A DNA stretch of 64,000 nucleotides from Daphnia pulex (lineage: Eukaryota > Arthropoda > Branchiopoda > Diplostraca > Daphniidae): the NCBI RefSeq assembly GCF_021134715.1, contig NC_060021.1, positions 1,054,001-1,118,000 on the forward strand, in the 5' to 3' direction. The position numbers and the translations under genes are program-made. This document shows, in pieces, positions 36,236-48,500 of this stretch (positions within the stretch are counted from its first letter, which is position 1; the number at the start of each line of letters is the position of its first letter). The notes under the pieces are model-generated. The model was not told the origin of the DNA and ran no database searches. It was given only the letters and a program-made list of their open reading frames with translations.

Positions 36236-37494
36236 TCCTACAAGAATTCCCTTGGAATTCATTGCTTCAATGAACTTAAAATGGTGTATTGGACATCGAT
36301 TAATACATCCTGTAAGAAAGAAATGTTTTGGATTAATGAAACCATCAAAATAGCAAATTCTTATTCAGAAAAAATGGTGTGACCCAGCTCCTGAACTTAT
36401 CTCTATCTTCCCTAATTTCTATTTCTATTCCTACATAAATTCCTTTGGAATTCATTGCTCCAATGAACTTCAAATAGTTTATTAGACATCGATTAACACA
36501 TCCTGTAAGAAAGAAATCTTTTGGATAAGTGAAACCATCAAAATAGCAAATTCATGTTCAGCAAAAATAGTGTGACCAAGCTACTGAACTTATTTTTATC
36601 TTCCAAGTTTCTATTTCTATTCCTACATGAATTCCTTTGGAATTCATTGCTTCAATGAACTTAAAATGGTGTATTGGACATCGATTAACACATCCTGTAA
36701 GAAAGAAATCTTTTGGATTAGTGAAACCATCAAAATAGCAAAATCATAATCAGCAAAAATGGTGTGACCAAGCTACTGAACTTCCTAGTTTCTATTTCTA
36801 TTCCCACATTTATTCCTTTGGAATTCATTGCTTCAATGAACTTAAAATGGTGTATTGGACATCGATTAACATATCCTGTAAGAAAGAAATCTTTTGGATT
36901 AGTGAAACCATCCAAATAGCAAATTCATATTCAGCAAAAATTGTGTGACCAAGCTACCGAACTTCTTCTATCTTCCTAGTTTCTATTTCTATTCCTACAT
37001 GAATTCCTTTGGAATTCATTGCTCCAATGAACTTAAAATGGTGTATTGGACATCGATTAACACATCCTGTAAGAAAGAAATATTTTGGATTAGTGAAACC
37101 ATCAAAATAGCAAATTTATTTTCAGCAAAAATGGTGTGACCAAGCTACTGAACTTCCTAGTTTCTTCCTACATTAATTCCTTTGGAATTCATTGCTTCAA
37201 TGAACTTCAAATGGTGTATTGGACATCGATTAACAATCCTGTAACAAAATAATCTGTGGGATTAGTGAAACCATCAAAATAGCAAATTCATAATCAGCAA
37301 AAATGGTATGACCAAGCCACTAACTTCCTAGTTTCTATTTCTATCCCTACATTAATTCCTTTTGAATTCATTGCTTCAATGAACTTTAAATGGTGTATTA
37401 GACATTGATTAACACATCCCGTAAGAAAGAAATCTTTTGGATTAGTGAAACCATCAAAATAGCAAATTCATATTCAGCAAAAATGGTGTGACTA
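36236..37494. repeat. Satellite block 5, left part, about 190 bp monomers
   Basis: Monomers contain GGTGTATTGGACATCGATTA, CATCCTGTAAGAAAGAAATC and TTGGATTAGTGAAACCATCA. The array is cut by the LTR element at 37495 and resumes at 45534 in the same phase; the four bases ACTA are duplicated on both sides. Confidence 0.9.
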
Positions 37495-38518
37495 TGTAAA
37501 GGTCGACACAACGGAATCATTGTGTCACCAATACGAAGAACTTAAATACTATGAGGCGACTTTACTCACAATGTCAAAGTGAAGTGTCTAAGACCGACGG
37601 GAATAATTAAGGCTTAACAATGTATTGATAACGGACAGATCATACAATAAGGTGAACTAATAATATTAAATAGTGAGACGATAAATAAGTGAGACAATAC
37701 TACTTGTATGGAGAAAATGTGGTAGCGGGCTGAGCGGTTAGGCTTGTCGAGAAACGGCAAGTTTCGAGGTACAGTTGGAAATGGCACTTAGCTTAAATAA
37801 CAGGCACTGAGCACAAGGGAAAATATAACTAATACAATACCAAAAAGGAGAGTGCGACTGGAACACAATGGTAGTGTGAATGCCGTGGGAGAATGCAGTC
37901 CAGAATAACATTTACATACAGTTTTTATACTAATTCTGGCTGCACGGTTAGCATAGGCCTAGAGAGGAAGTATAGGGAGCAGACATGTTTAGGCCTAGAG
38001 AGGATAGTATAGGGAAACGTGAGCAGACACGTTAAAACATGGTCAGAGCGGAGACGGACGAAAAGGGGGTTTGTTATTGAAAAGCGTTGAAGGAAAAAGG
38101 AAAATATATTTATATAGTGTCATAAAAGATAAAAGTACGCCTAAAGTTAATATAGCAAAAAGGGAAAGGGGATAGTTAAAAGGGAAAGGGATGGGGCGAG
38201 TTGGCGGCAGAGATGGGGCAAGTTGGCGGCAGATTCAAATGGTAGCAGCCTCCTCTGGTATGATATGGAGTATAGCGGAAGCGACATCTAGTAGTCGACG
38301 TTAGAGATTGTCTTGTAGAAAGGGAAAGTAACAAGGGAAAGGGGTGGGGCAAGTTGGCGGCAAAGATGGGGCGAGTTGGCGGCAGATTCAAATGGTAGCA
38401 GCCTCCTCTGGTATGAGATGAAGTATAGTGGAAGCGACATCTAGTAGTCGACGTTAGAGATTGTCTTGTAGAAAGGGAAAGTAACAGAAAACGGGAGTCG
38501 ACCGAGCGTTCTGTTACA
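37495..38518 (-). repeat. 3' LTR of the 8-kb element
   Basis: 1024 bp, matching 44510-45533 as far as I can see. It contains two near-copies of a segment with GGGGCAAGTTGGCGGCA and AGTAGTCGACGTTAGAGATT (about 38190-38300 and 38343-38470), an internal tandem duplication. The sequence following it on the plus strand, read as minus, gives GGGCCGGGAGCGA, a weak polypurine tract. Confidence 0.9.
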
Positions 38519-38552
38519 TCGCTCCCGGCCCTATGAGATTACGTCACGGAAT

Positions 38553-39250
38553 CTAAACAGCAGACGGATCGTATTCGGAATGATTCTGATCATCATCCAA
38601 ATAGTAAGATCCTTTGAAGTGGTCAAATTTTTCTCTTAAATATTGCAGCAGTCTCGAGGCTCCGCAACAATTTGTAGCGATGCAAATGGCCACGCTGAAA
38701 ATAAGGGCACAAATTAGAGTGACGATAAGAAGGAAGAGACGGAAATTCCCAAAAGCTGTGTTGGTTTTTTCAATCGCCGTAACAATGATGTTGGATGCAC
38801 CAATGGTAGTATCTTGTGAAGATCCTTTTGCCGAATGTTCGTTAATTGAGGCCGTCAGGTCGGCTATGATATCCATTGGGCTGGTCTGTGAGTCAGCATA
38901 CGCAGGATTTGAACGTTGATGATATTCGAAGAAAGTAACATCAGTATAGCGAAAAGCGTCTGCCAAATCACGTTGAGGAACGACGAGAGAAGTCTCAACC
39001 GGCTCCCAAGTATTATTGCGGGAGGCGTGGAGACGATCATTAAAATTCACGGTCCCGCTAGTCCAATAGCAGGGAGTGAAATTTGTCAGTTCCCATCCGG
39101 TCCGGCTGACAGTGAAATTTTTGAAGCGATGATGTGCGCCATAAATAGTGATTTCAGTAGTAAAGTTGACAGGAATGGTTGTGCAGTGAATAGTTGACAC
39201 ATCCGGGGCTGTTGGCACTACTTGCGTATGTTTGATGTGACGTTGTTCTT
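38553..39250 (-). pseudogene. env-like C-terminal fragment
   Basis: An open frame of about 230 residues (stop at 38553) without an ATG at its upstream limit. It has several N-x-S/T sites, a conserved-looking Cys, then a strongly hydrophobic segment of about 25 residues near its residue 170 followed by CC and a charged acidic tail, as in the transmembrane subunit of retroelement envelope proteins. No furin site or fusion peptide is evident. It could be expressed only through splicing, since there is no start codon. The envelope assignment rests on topology and position next to the 3' LTR, not on a recognised motif. Confidence 0.45.
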
Positions 39251-41010
39251 CGGATGATGCGAATTAAATCGTTTTCTTTGATGAACAGTTAATAATGATG
39301 AGGAGCAACATGATTTGGGATTAATGGAATACGCGTTTAACATATGCAGCGTAGTTGTAAGTAAAGGAATTTTAAGTATAGGAATAAGTAATAATAGATA
39401 AGTAAGTTAAAATAGTAAGAGGAAAAGAGAGAAAGAGAGGAAAAGAGAGGCACGAAAAGAACAAGGCGACAAAAAGGGACATATTTTTATCATAGGAAAA
39501 AGTGAAAGGTATTATTAACACTATATTGAGGACACCTGGCTGTTTCCTTTCCCCCAAAAATGTTTTACCAAAATACGGAGGAGAAAAATAGAGAAGGTAG
39601 AAAGGCAAGTGTCTGGGGAGTTGGACATTTTTTCCGCGAACTTATCGTTGGATGGAAGGGCCAAGGAAGTAAACAATATAACGATGGGACATATGGAATT
39701 TAGTAGCTTTTCAGCTTTCGACGAGTGGAGGAGTGTGTTGAGAGATGTGGAAAAAAGGTGCATATAAATATATATCCACCCAAAAGATGACAAAGAGAAA
39801 AAATGTTTCAAGTTCGTTGACGTTATTTGTGTGAAAGTGATATGTGAATATATGTGATTTCATGGATAGTAGGGTGTTTTTCTTTTTGTTTTGATTTGTT
39901 TCGTTTGTTGTTGACATACATTGTTATACATTTAATTGTAAAATTTTGATTTGATTTGATTGGCAAGTATGCATTAATTTTTTTATTGTTGTTTGCTATT
40001 TTTTTCAGTATTTTGATTATTCTTTTTTCTTAAATCATTTTTTTTCTACTATTTTTTTTGTTTTATTTTGTTTTTTATTTATTTTTCAAAGGAGAATTAA
40101 CGAAGTTAGAAGGGAGAGTATCTCTTAAAGCGGAAGACCCTAGCTCTATTTCATTATAAGTTTCATTTCCGAATTGATGAGGATTTGCAATTTTATCATT
40201 TGAAATTTGGTGAATCTCATTTGACTTGTTCGTCAACAATTGCACTTTCTTATCAATGATAAAATAATACTCAGAGAAGTTACAAGTTAAGTCTACACCA
40301 AAGTGAATAAATTTAGATCAGTCCAAATGAAAAGAGGGGGGAAATCAAATTGCTTGAGCACGTAGCTTGAAATATCAGATCACTTAGATCTTATTTAAAC
40401 ATTTTATTTATTAAAAGAGGGGGGGAGTATTGTACCTGTGAAGAAGAAAAGTAGCCAGGCTGAATTAAACACAAATAAAATTACTATAGCACTTAGCTTA
40501 TTTGAATTCCCCTAAGCACTTAGCAAAGACGAAACAACAACTGCAAATGGCACAAAGCGCATGCAGCAAAAAAAAATGTGTTTTAAACCAATTTTAGCAC
40601 ATAGCTAGTGGTTTAACACGAAAATATCTAGCACATAAAAGTAGCAGAAGATTTTCTTAACTTATTTAGCACATAGCTTTGCAAGTTAATTTTACAAATT
40701 AAAATATTGAAGCACTTAGCAACTGAGTTATAATTTGCTGGCTAAGCACATAGCGACACACATCAACGTTTCAAATTTAAATATTGAAGCACTTAGCAAT
40801 GGAGTTATAATTTACTGGCTTAGCACATAGCAAAAACCCAGCAATGGATTGTTCATTTTGATTTGTTTTTTGTAATTCTGTTGGTTAATTTGTATCTCTG
40901 ATTTTAATAAATTATTTGATTTTCTTTTTTTTTCAATATTTTGGTGTCTTTTTAATATGTTTGTGTGTGTTTTTTTTTCAATCAGTTATTTTTTGTTGTT
41001 AGTTATGCCA
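39251..41010. other. Interior of the 8-kb element without coding potential
   Basis: AT-rich, with poly-T stretches near 39980-40090. This is where pol would be expected, but no long minus-strand ORF exists. It holds the motif cluster at 40357-40831. Confidence 0.6.
40357..40831 (+). promoter_or_regulatory. Cluster of the 10-bp motif AGCAC[A/T]TAGC
   Basis: Eight exact copies start at 40488, 40515, 40596, 40668, 40711, 40745, 40788 and 40822, plus a G variant at 40357. All are in the same orientation. The last four form two direct repeats of about 52 bp with a 77-bp period. This spaced clustering is what an array of protein-binding sites looks like; the gypsy insulator is a known precedent for such arrays in LTR elements. 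The binding protein is unknown. Confidence 0.55.
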
Positions 41011-44000
41011 CTACATGCATATTCTGTCAGGGCAGTCTTTGATTTCATGACCCCGTTGACGACAAGAATAACAAAGTTGCCTTTCACTACCGAATTGTGG
41101 CGGAAAAGGGTGATCCACTTGTTGAAGCTGTATATTAGGTTGATGGGGCGGCTGCTGAATAGCCTGAGGGAATGTGCGGGGGGGCTGCGGAAACTGCGGA
41201 ACAGGGGGTTGGAGGGAAAAGTCTAACAGTGGAAAACTTGGATTTGGATAATGGGAAGGCTGACTGTCAAAAAGGTATGTTTCCCTTCCGACGGGTTGTT
41301 GAAATCTAGCGTTTTGCCATTGCTTATTAAAATTATTTCTGGGAGCGGAGGTTTGATGATTTTGCTGATTAGATTGCCCAACGCTATTCTGATTAAGAGA
41401 AATATTTGTTTCCATGTTTGCTTGCGTTAGGCCTCGAAGGTCAATGATCGATTCAGTTAATCGGTCCAATCGATTATCAAAATTTGAATTTTGGACCGAA
41501 TTATTATATACATTTGCCTCCGCAGGCTTATTTCCCATTTTAAGACTGGTTGCAATGGCACAAATTGTTTCTTTTTGTTTTTCTATTGCCTGAACTATGA
41601 GAGAATCTTTCTGATCGTTAGCTGCTACTGCGTTGACAAATACTTTTTGGTCTTTGCTGTGCTGGTCTAACTGTACTCTTTTCGCATATTTCTGAGTTAC
41701 TGCTACAAGTTCCTCAAAAGAAAAGACTTTTTTGTAGCGTACAATATGTTGTAGCTCATGCTCTAGGCCTTGCAAAAATTTCTGACGGAGAAAACGTAGC
41801 TGAGTCGCTTTTTCTTCCGCTGACTCAAGTTTGTTTGAAGGATAAGCGCGCTGATATATTGTTTTTAAACGAAACGCGTAGTTTAAAATATTTTCTTTAG
41901 GCTTTCTTTGTATTTCATCGAATTTATTCTGATAATAGTCGGAATCTTCGTCGCCATGAAAGTTTTCTTGGAAATAGGATTTTATACTACTATATTCTTG
42001 GGTGCCACTTTCCATTATATTCTGTAATAGGTCGTATGCTTCTCCTGACATTTTAGTCGATAGCATATTGACTATATCTGCGTTATTCCAATTTGACATT
42101 GCGACTACGTTGTCAAATAATTTAATCCAGCGATCAAAACGAACAGCTGGACTTCCAGTATAATTTCGAATCTGATTCAACATGGTCATAGCTCCTCTTC
42201 CTTTATGAGTATCCGAAAAATTTTGGCTTGGTCTATTGGGACTACTAGCTTTTTTGGGAGAAGGGCTTCTTATTGAAGAAGAATTATTATTGCCTTTTGG
42301 TTTGAGGCTTTTAATAGTGTCACGAGATGGCTGATATTCAACGAAGAAGGTTGATTCGTCGGTATCTGATGATTGTGTGTCAGACTCTCTTGGTCTATAA
42401 TCGTTACTTCCTCTACCTGCCCATCCGCTGGGATTTCTTTCGTCGCTTCTTCTTTCATAGTCTCCTTCCTTTCTAGTCCTACGGGGAGGTTCATCGACTG
42501 TTCGATGTTGCTCGAAAAAGCTGGGTTTTGGGCGAGTGGAATCGGCAGCCATTTTCTCCTTGTTATATTTCCCTTTATCGATTCTTTCTTTCCCCCCGTA
42601 ACTTGTATATTCGATGCTAGTTTTACTGGGCTCTGTTGGTCTATTTGATTGCTCGGCGTTGCAATTTCTCTCAACAAAGTCTCTATCTGTATTTGGATTT
42701 CTGCTTTCTGTTCGTGCAGCGAACGAGTCGGATCTGCCGATATTGCTGCAGAAATTAAATACTTTCTCCGATACTGTATCTTCGTCTGGGGATTTTTGAT
42801 TAACTTCGTTTGTCGCGCAAGCGCCTGATAGATAATTGGGAGTGTCGATGTCGGAAGAATGCACTCCTGATCTTGGGTAACTAGGCTGAAAAGGCGCAAT
42901 AAATTCACTCCCAGAAACGACGGGAAAATACGGCAATCGCTCAGATTTATTGTGCTGATTGTCAGGTTGTAACGAAAAATTAACTGTTTCTTTCGCTGCG
43001 TGGTGGTGACAACTCAATATCGGCGATAGCTGTTTGAGTGGGTGGTAAAGAGAGAAAATTCCCTGCTGTTTCGGGACCCAAACACGACTGATCGTTTCCA
43101 ATTTGGTATTGAATATCCCCACTTCCTGTAGGAATTCCCAAGTCGCGTTGATGAATTCGATTATCGTTATTAGCTCGGTCACTGCACAATTCGCATATAC
43201 AGCTAAAAGGGCTGTCGTTTCTAACGCTCGAGTCCAAGTCCCCGTCGGCTGGTCGTTTAAACGGATTAATCTCGGAAGGATTTGGAAAACCGGAAGAGGA
43301 AGAGGGAAATGGGAAAATCGGTCGAACGGATTCCTGATAGCTGTTTTGAAAAATTCCCGAAGTGGGGAAATATCTGTTACTACTGGCCCCTTCTTCAAGA
43401 TAACCGTAATTGACTTTATTATCTCTGAGCTCGTCGTGTAATTTGGGCGGGGCTTTTTTAGTTCGTTCGTCACCAAATACTCGTATTTGCTGCGAATTGA
43501 TTGTATTTCGGCCGTCTTCGTTTCCATGGGAAATGGTTTGTTTAATGGGAAATTCGATAATATCCTCAACTGATTCTTCCTCTCCCCCTACAGCGATACT
43601 ATGCTTTCCCAGTTCACTTATAACGTTATCGAAATGAATATACGGTGCGTAAGTTATCGGGTTATGAATGGCCTCGATAGTCGAATTATTAAACGCTACT
43701 GGCGTGGGCAAAACTGTGGGGGGAAGATTGCGTATCAGTCCACCAATACGATTAAGAATTTCAAAAAAAGAATCTTCTTCTTCGGCAGCTGATTGACAGT
43801 CGATGCCGTTAGAAGTCGTGATTAAATTGTGATTAGTTACTGAAATCTCCGCGTTATTGTGAATAAAAATTGTCTTTTTTTCAGTATTTTTAAGAGGAAA
43901 ATTTGAAATTTCGTTTACAGTTAGATCTTCTGGTATTTCAATATACTGGCACAACCAGTATCGGTTGTGCCAGAAGATTTTTTAATTTTACTTATTTGCC

Positions 44001-44477
44001 CCACACTATTTTGATTAGACTGAACGGTCTCTGGTGATTTAATTACTGAAGGAACAGAAATAATCGGCCCAATTTCTTTTGGAGAAATGGAACGGTCAAA
44101 TGCAAGCTTCTTAATCGGACAAATAGTCGATTCAACTGTAGATTTTTTTGGCGACGGGGAAAAAAACTACCGAATTTTTCAGCAAAAGATTTTGAAGTTC
44201 CCTTATTTACGTTTCGTTTAAACAAATATTCAGGATCGGGAATACTTTTTAGTTGGACATAATTCTTATTTGATCGAGTATGTCTATTAATAACACGAGT
44301 GTCTACTGTTTGGCGCTTTTGAACTGTAGATGCGAGCGGAGTGGAAGTAATCGGGACAGAAAGAGGAAGTTTAGTTGGAAGAATTGGTACAGTTTTATCA
44401 GTAGAAATATCGTTTAAATCTTCCAAGTTTTTACGAAAAATACTTTTAGTCTTAGGCCTAGCACCGTACGATGACAT
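41011..44477 (-). pseudogene. gag region of the 8-kb element, in several frames
   Basis: Coding-like sequence spans four segments: frame A from the ATG at 44477, frame B from about 44160, frame C from about 43985 to 42980, and frame D from about 42990 to the stop at 41011. Frame D carries a Ser/Arg/Asp-rich region, a helical capsid-like part, a Gln/Pro-rich tail and one zinc knuckle CYSCRQRGHEIKDC (C-x2-C-x4-H-x4-C) just before its end. A to B needs a -1 shift near T7 and A7 runs, B to C a -1 shift beside a perfect 11-bp hairpin (43946-43973), and C to D a +1 shift. These may be indels or, for the first two, programmed frameshift sites. No protease or RT motif follows. Confidence 0.65.
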
Positions 44478-44496
44478 TGTAAGTGAGTTCGAAAAT

Positions 44497-44507
44497 CGCT
44501 GCCACCA
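44497..44507 (-). other. Primer-binding site of the 8-kb element
   Basis: On the minus strand, two bases after the 5' LTR, TGGTGGCAGCG is complementary to a tRNA 3' end CGCTGCCACCA, which fits tRNA-Leu of the AAG/TAG type. It confirms that the element is read on the minus strand. Confidence 0.6.
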
Positions 44508-44509
44508 GA

Positions 44510-45533
44510 TGTAAAGGTCGACACAACGGAATCATTGTGTCACCAATACGAAGAACTTAAATACTATGAGGCGACTTTACTCACAATGTCAAAGTGAAGT
44601 GTCTAAGACCGACGGGAATAATTAAGGCTTAACAATGTATTGATAACGGACAGATCATACAATAAGGTGAACTAATAATATTAAATAGTGAGACGATAAA
44701 TAAGTGAGACAATACTACTTGTATGGAGAAAATGTGGTAGCGGGCTGAGCGGTTAGGCTTGTCGAGAAACGGCAAGTTTCGAGGTACAGTTGGAAATGGC
44801 ACTTAGCTTAAATAACAGGCACTGAGCACAAGGGAAAATATAACTAATACAATACCAAAAAGGAGAGTGCGACTGGAACACAATGGTAGTGTGAATGCCG
44901 TGGGAGAATGCAGTCCAGAATAACATTTACATACAGTTTTTATACTAATTCTGGCTGCACGGTTAGCATAGGCCTAGAGAGGAAGTATAGGGAGCAGACA
45001 TGTTTAGGCCTAGAGAGGATAGTATAGGGAAACGTGAGCAGACACGTTAAAACATGGTCAGAGCGGAGACGGACGAAAAGGGGGTTTGTTATTGAAAAGC
45101 GTTGAAGGAAAAAGGAAAATATATTTATATAGTGTCATAAAAGATAAAAGTACGCCTAAAGTTAATATAGCAAAAAGGGAAAGGGGATAGTTAAAAGGGA
45201 AAGGGATGGGGCGAGTTGGCGGCAGAGATGGGGCAAGTTGGCGGCAGATTCAAATGGTAGCAGCCTCCTCTGGTATGATATGGAGTATAGCGGAAGCGAC
45301 ATCTAGTAGTCGACGTTAGAGATTGTCTTGTAGAAAGGGAAAGTAACAAGGGAAAGGGGTGGGGCAAGTTGGCGGCAAAGATGGGGCGAGTTGGCGGCAG
45401 ATTCAAATGGTAGCAGCCTCCTCTGGTATGAGATGAAGTATAGTGGAAGCGACATCTAGTAGTCGACGTTAGAGATTGTCTTGTAGAAAGGGAAAGTAAC
45501 AGAAAACGGGAGTCGACCGAGCGTTCTGTTACA
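44510..45533 (-). repeat. 5' LTR of the 8-kb element
   Basis: 1024 bp, same sequence and length as 37495-38518. It ends in TGTTACA before ACTA, the duplicated target. No separate coding content; short ORFs recur in both LTRs. Confidence 0.9.
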
Positions 45534-48500
45534 ACTAAGCTAATGAACTTATTTCTATCTTCCTGGTTTCTATTTCTATTCCTTCATAAATTCCTTTGGA
45601 ATTCATTGCTCCAATGAACTTTAACTGGTGTATTGGACATCGATAAACACATCCTGTAACAAAATAATCTTTGGGATTAGTGAAACCATCAAAATAGCAA
45701 ATTCATATTCAGCAAAAATAGTGTGACCAAGCTACTGAAATTATTTCTATCTTCCCAAGTTTCTTTTTTCTATTCCTACATGAATTCCTTTTGAATTCAT
45801 TGCTTCAATGAACTTAAAATAGTGTATTGGACATCGATGAACACATCCTGTAAGAAAGAAATCTTTTGGATTAGTGAAACCATCAAAATAGAAAATTCAT
45901 AATCAGCAAAAATGGTGTGACCAAGCTACTGAACTTCCTAGTTTCTATTTCTATTCCTACATTATTTCCTTTGGAAATCATTACTTTAATGATCTTCAAA
46001 TGGTGTATTGGACATCGATTAACATATCCTGTAAGAAAGAAATCTTTTGGATCAGTGAAACCATCCAAATAGCAAATTCATATTCAGCGAAAATTGTGTG
46101 ACCAAGCTACTGAACTTATTTCTATATTACCTAGTTTCTATTTCTATTCTTACATGAACACCTTTGGAATTCATTGCTCTAATAAAATTAAACTGGTGTC
46201 TTGGACATTGATTAACACATCCTGTAAGAAAATCTTTTGGATTAGTGAAACCAACAAAATAGCAAATTCATGTTCAGCAAAAATGGTGTCACCCGGCTAC
46301 TGAACTTATTTCTATCTTCCATGTTTCTATTTCTATTCCTACACGAATTCCTTTGGAATTCATTGCTTCACTGAACTTAAAATGGTGTATTTGACATCGA
46401 TTAACAACATCCTGTAAGAAAGAAATCTTTTGGATTAGTGAAACCATCAAAATAGCAAATTCATATTCAGCAAAATAGTGTGACCAAGCTACTGAACTTC
46501 CTAGTTTCTATTTCTATTCCTACATTAATTCGTTTAGTATTCATTGCTTCGATTAACACATCCTCTAAGAAATAAATCTTTTGGATTAGTGAAACCATCA
46601 AAATAGCAAATTCCTGTTCAGCAAAAATGGTGTGACCAATCTACTTAACTTATTTATATCTTCCTAGTTTCTATTTCTATTCTTACATGAACACCTTTGG
46701 AATTCATTGCTCTAATAAAATTAAACTGGTGTCTTGGACATTTATTAACACATCCTGTAAGAAAGAAATCTTTTGGATTAGTGAAACCAACAAAATAGCA
46801 AATTCATGTTCAGAAAAAATGGTGTCACCCGGCTACTGAACTTATTTCTATCTTCCCTAGTTTCTATTTCTATTCCCGCATGAATTCCTTTGGAATTCAT
46901 TGCTTCAATGAACTCAAATGGTGTATTGGACATCGATCAACACATCCTGTAAGAAAGAAATATTATGGATTAGCGAAACCATCAAAATAGCAAATTCATG
47001 TTCAGCAAAAATAGTGTGACCAAGCTACTGAACTTATATCTATCTTCCCTAGTTTCTATTTTTATTCCTACATGAATTCCTTTGGATTTTATGGCTTCAA
47101 TGAACTTAAATGGTGTATTGGACATTGATTGCACATCCTGTAAGAAAGAAATCTTTTGGATTAGTGGAACCATCAAAATAGCAAATTCATATTCAGCAAA
47201 AATAGTGTGACCAAGCTACTGAACTTTTTTCTATCTTCCAAGTTTCTATTTCTATTCCTACACGAATTCCTTTTGAATTCATTGCTTCACTGAACTTAAA
47301 ATGGTATATTGGACATCGATTAACACATCATGTAAGAAAGAAATCTTTTGGATTAGTGAAACCATCGAAATAGCAAATTCATGTTCAGCAAAAATGTTGT
47401 GACCAAGCTACTGAACTTATAATTTCTATCTTCCCAAGTTTCTATTTCTATTCCTACATTAATTCCTTTGGAATTCATTACTTCAATGAACTTAAAATGG
47501 TGTATTGGACATCGATCAACACATCCTGTAAGAAAGAAATCTTTTGGATTAGTGAAACCATCAAAATAGCAAATTCATAATCAGCAAAAATGGTGTGACC
47601 AAGCTACTGATGAACTTCCTAGTTTCTATTTCTATTCCTACATTAATTCCTTTGGAATTCATTGCTTCAATGAACTTCAAATGGTGTATTGGACATCGAT
47701 TAACAACATCCTGTAAGAAAGAAATCTTTTAGATTAGTGAAACCATCAAAATAGCAAATTCATGTTCAGCAAAAATGGTGTGGCCAAGCTACTGAACTTA
47801 TTTCTATCTTCCTCGTTTCTTTTTCTATTCCTTCATGAATTCCTTTGGAATTCATTGCTCCAATGAACTTAAAATGGTGTCTTGGACATTGATTAACACA
47901 TCCTGTAAGAAAGAAATCTTTTGGATTAGTGAAACCATCCAAATAGCAAATTCATGTTCAGCAAAAATGGTGTCACCCGGCTACTGAACTTATTTCTATC
48001 TTCCCTAGTTTCTATTTCTATTCCCGCATGAATTCCTTTGGAATTCATTGCTTCAATGAACTTAAAATGGTGTATTGGACATCGATTAACACATCCTGTA
48101 GGATTAGTGAAACCAACAAAATAGTAAATTCATGTTCAGCAAAAATAGTGTGACCAATAAGCTACTGAACTTATTTCTATCTTCCCTAGTTTCTATTTTT
48201 ATTCCTACATGAATTCCTTTGGATTTTATGGCTTCAATGAACTAAAATAGTGTATTGGACATCGATCAACACATCCTGTAAGAAAGAAATCTTTTGGATT
48301 AGTGAAACCATCAAAATAGCAAATTCATATTCAGCAAAAATGGTGTTACCAAGCAACTGAACTTAATTTTATCTTCCTAGTTTCTATTTCTATTCCTACA
48401 TGAATTCCAAAGGAATTCATTGCTTCAATGAACTCAAATGGTGTATTGGACATTGATTGAACATCCTGTAAGAAAGAAATCTTTTGGATTATTGAAACCA

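Larger units (their letters stand above)
37495..45533 (-). mobile_element. 8.04-kb LTR retroelement, gag and env-like remnants, no pol
   Basis: Two 1024-bp direct repeats, TGTAAAGG...TGTTACA as seen on the plus strand, flank a 5991-bp interior. The element is inserted in satellite DNA with an ACTA duplication. The coding strand is minus, so the 5' LTR is the right-hand copy. A primer-binding site, a frame-broken gag and an env-like fragment are present. No reverse transcriptase, protease or integrase ORF is visible between gag and the env-like piece (about 1.7 kb). The LTRs show no differences that I could find by eye, indicating recent insertion, so it was presumably copied by proteins supplied by another element. 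Gypsy-like affinity is inferred from the CCHC knuckle plus env-like ORF and 4-bp duplication. Confidence 0.88.

Noticed and set aside
41011..43569. A single 852-codon gag ORF starting at 43569
   Set aside because: Its first roughly 190 codons are a shadow of the better frame ending at 42980; only the part after about 42990 looks coding.
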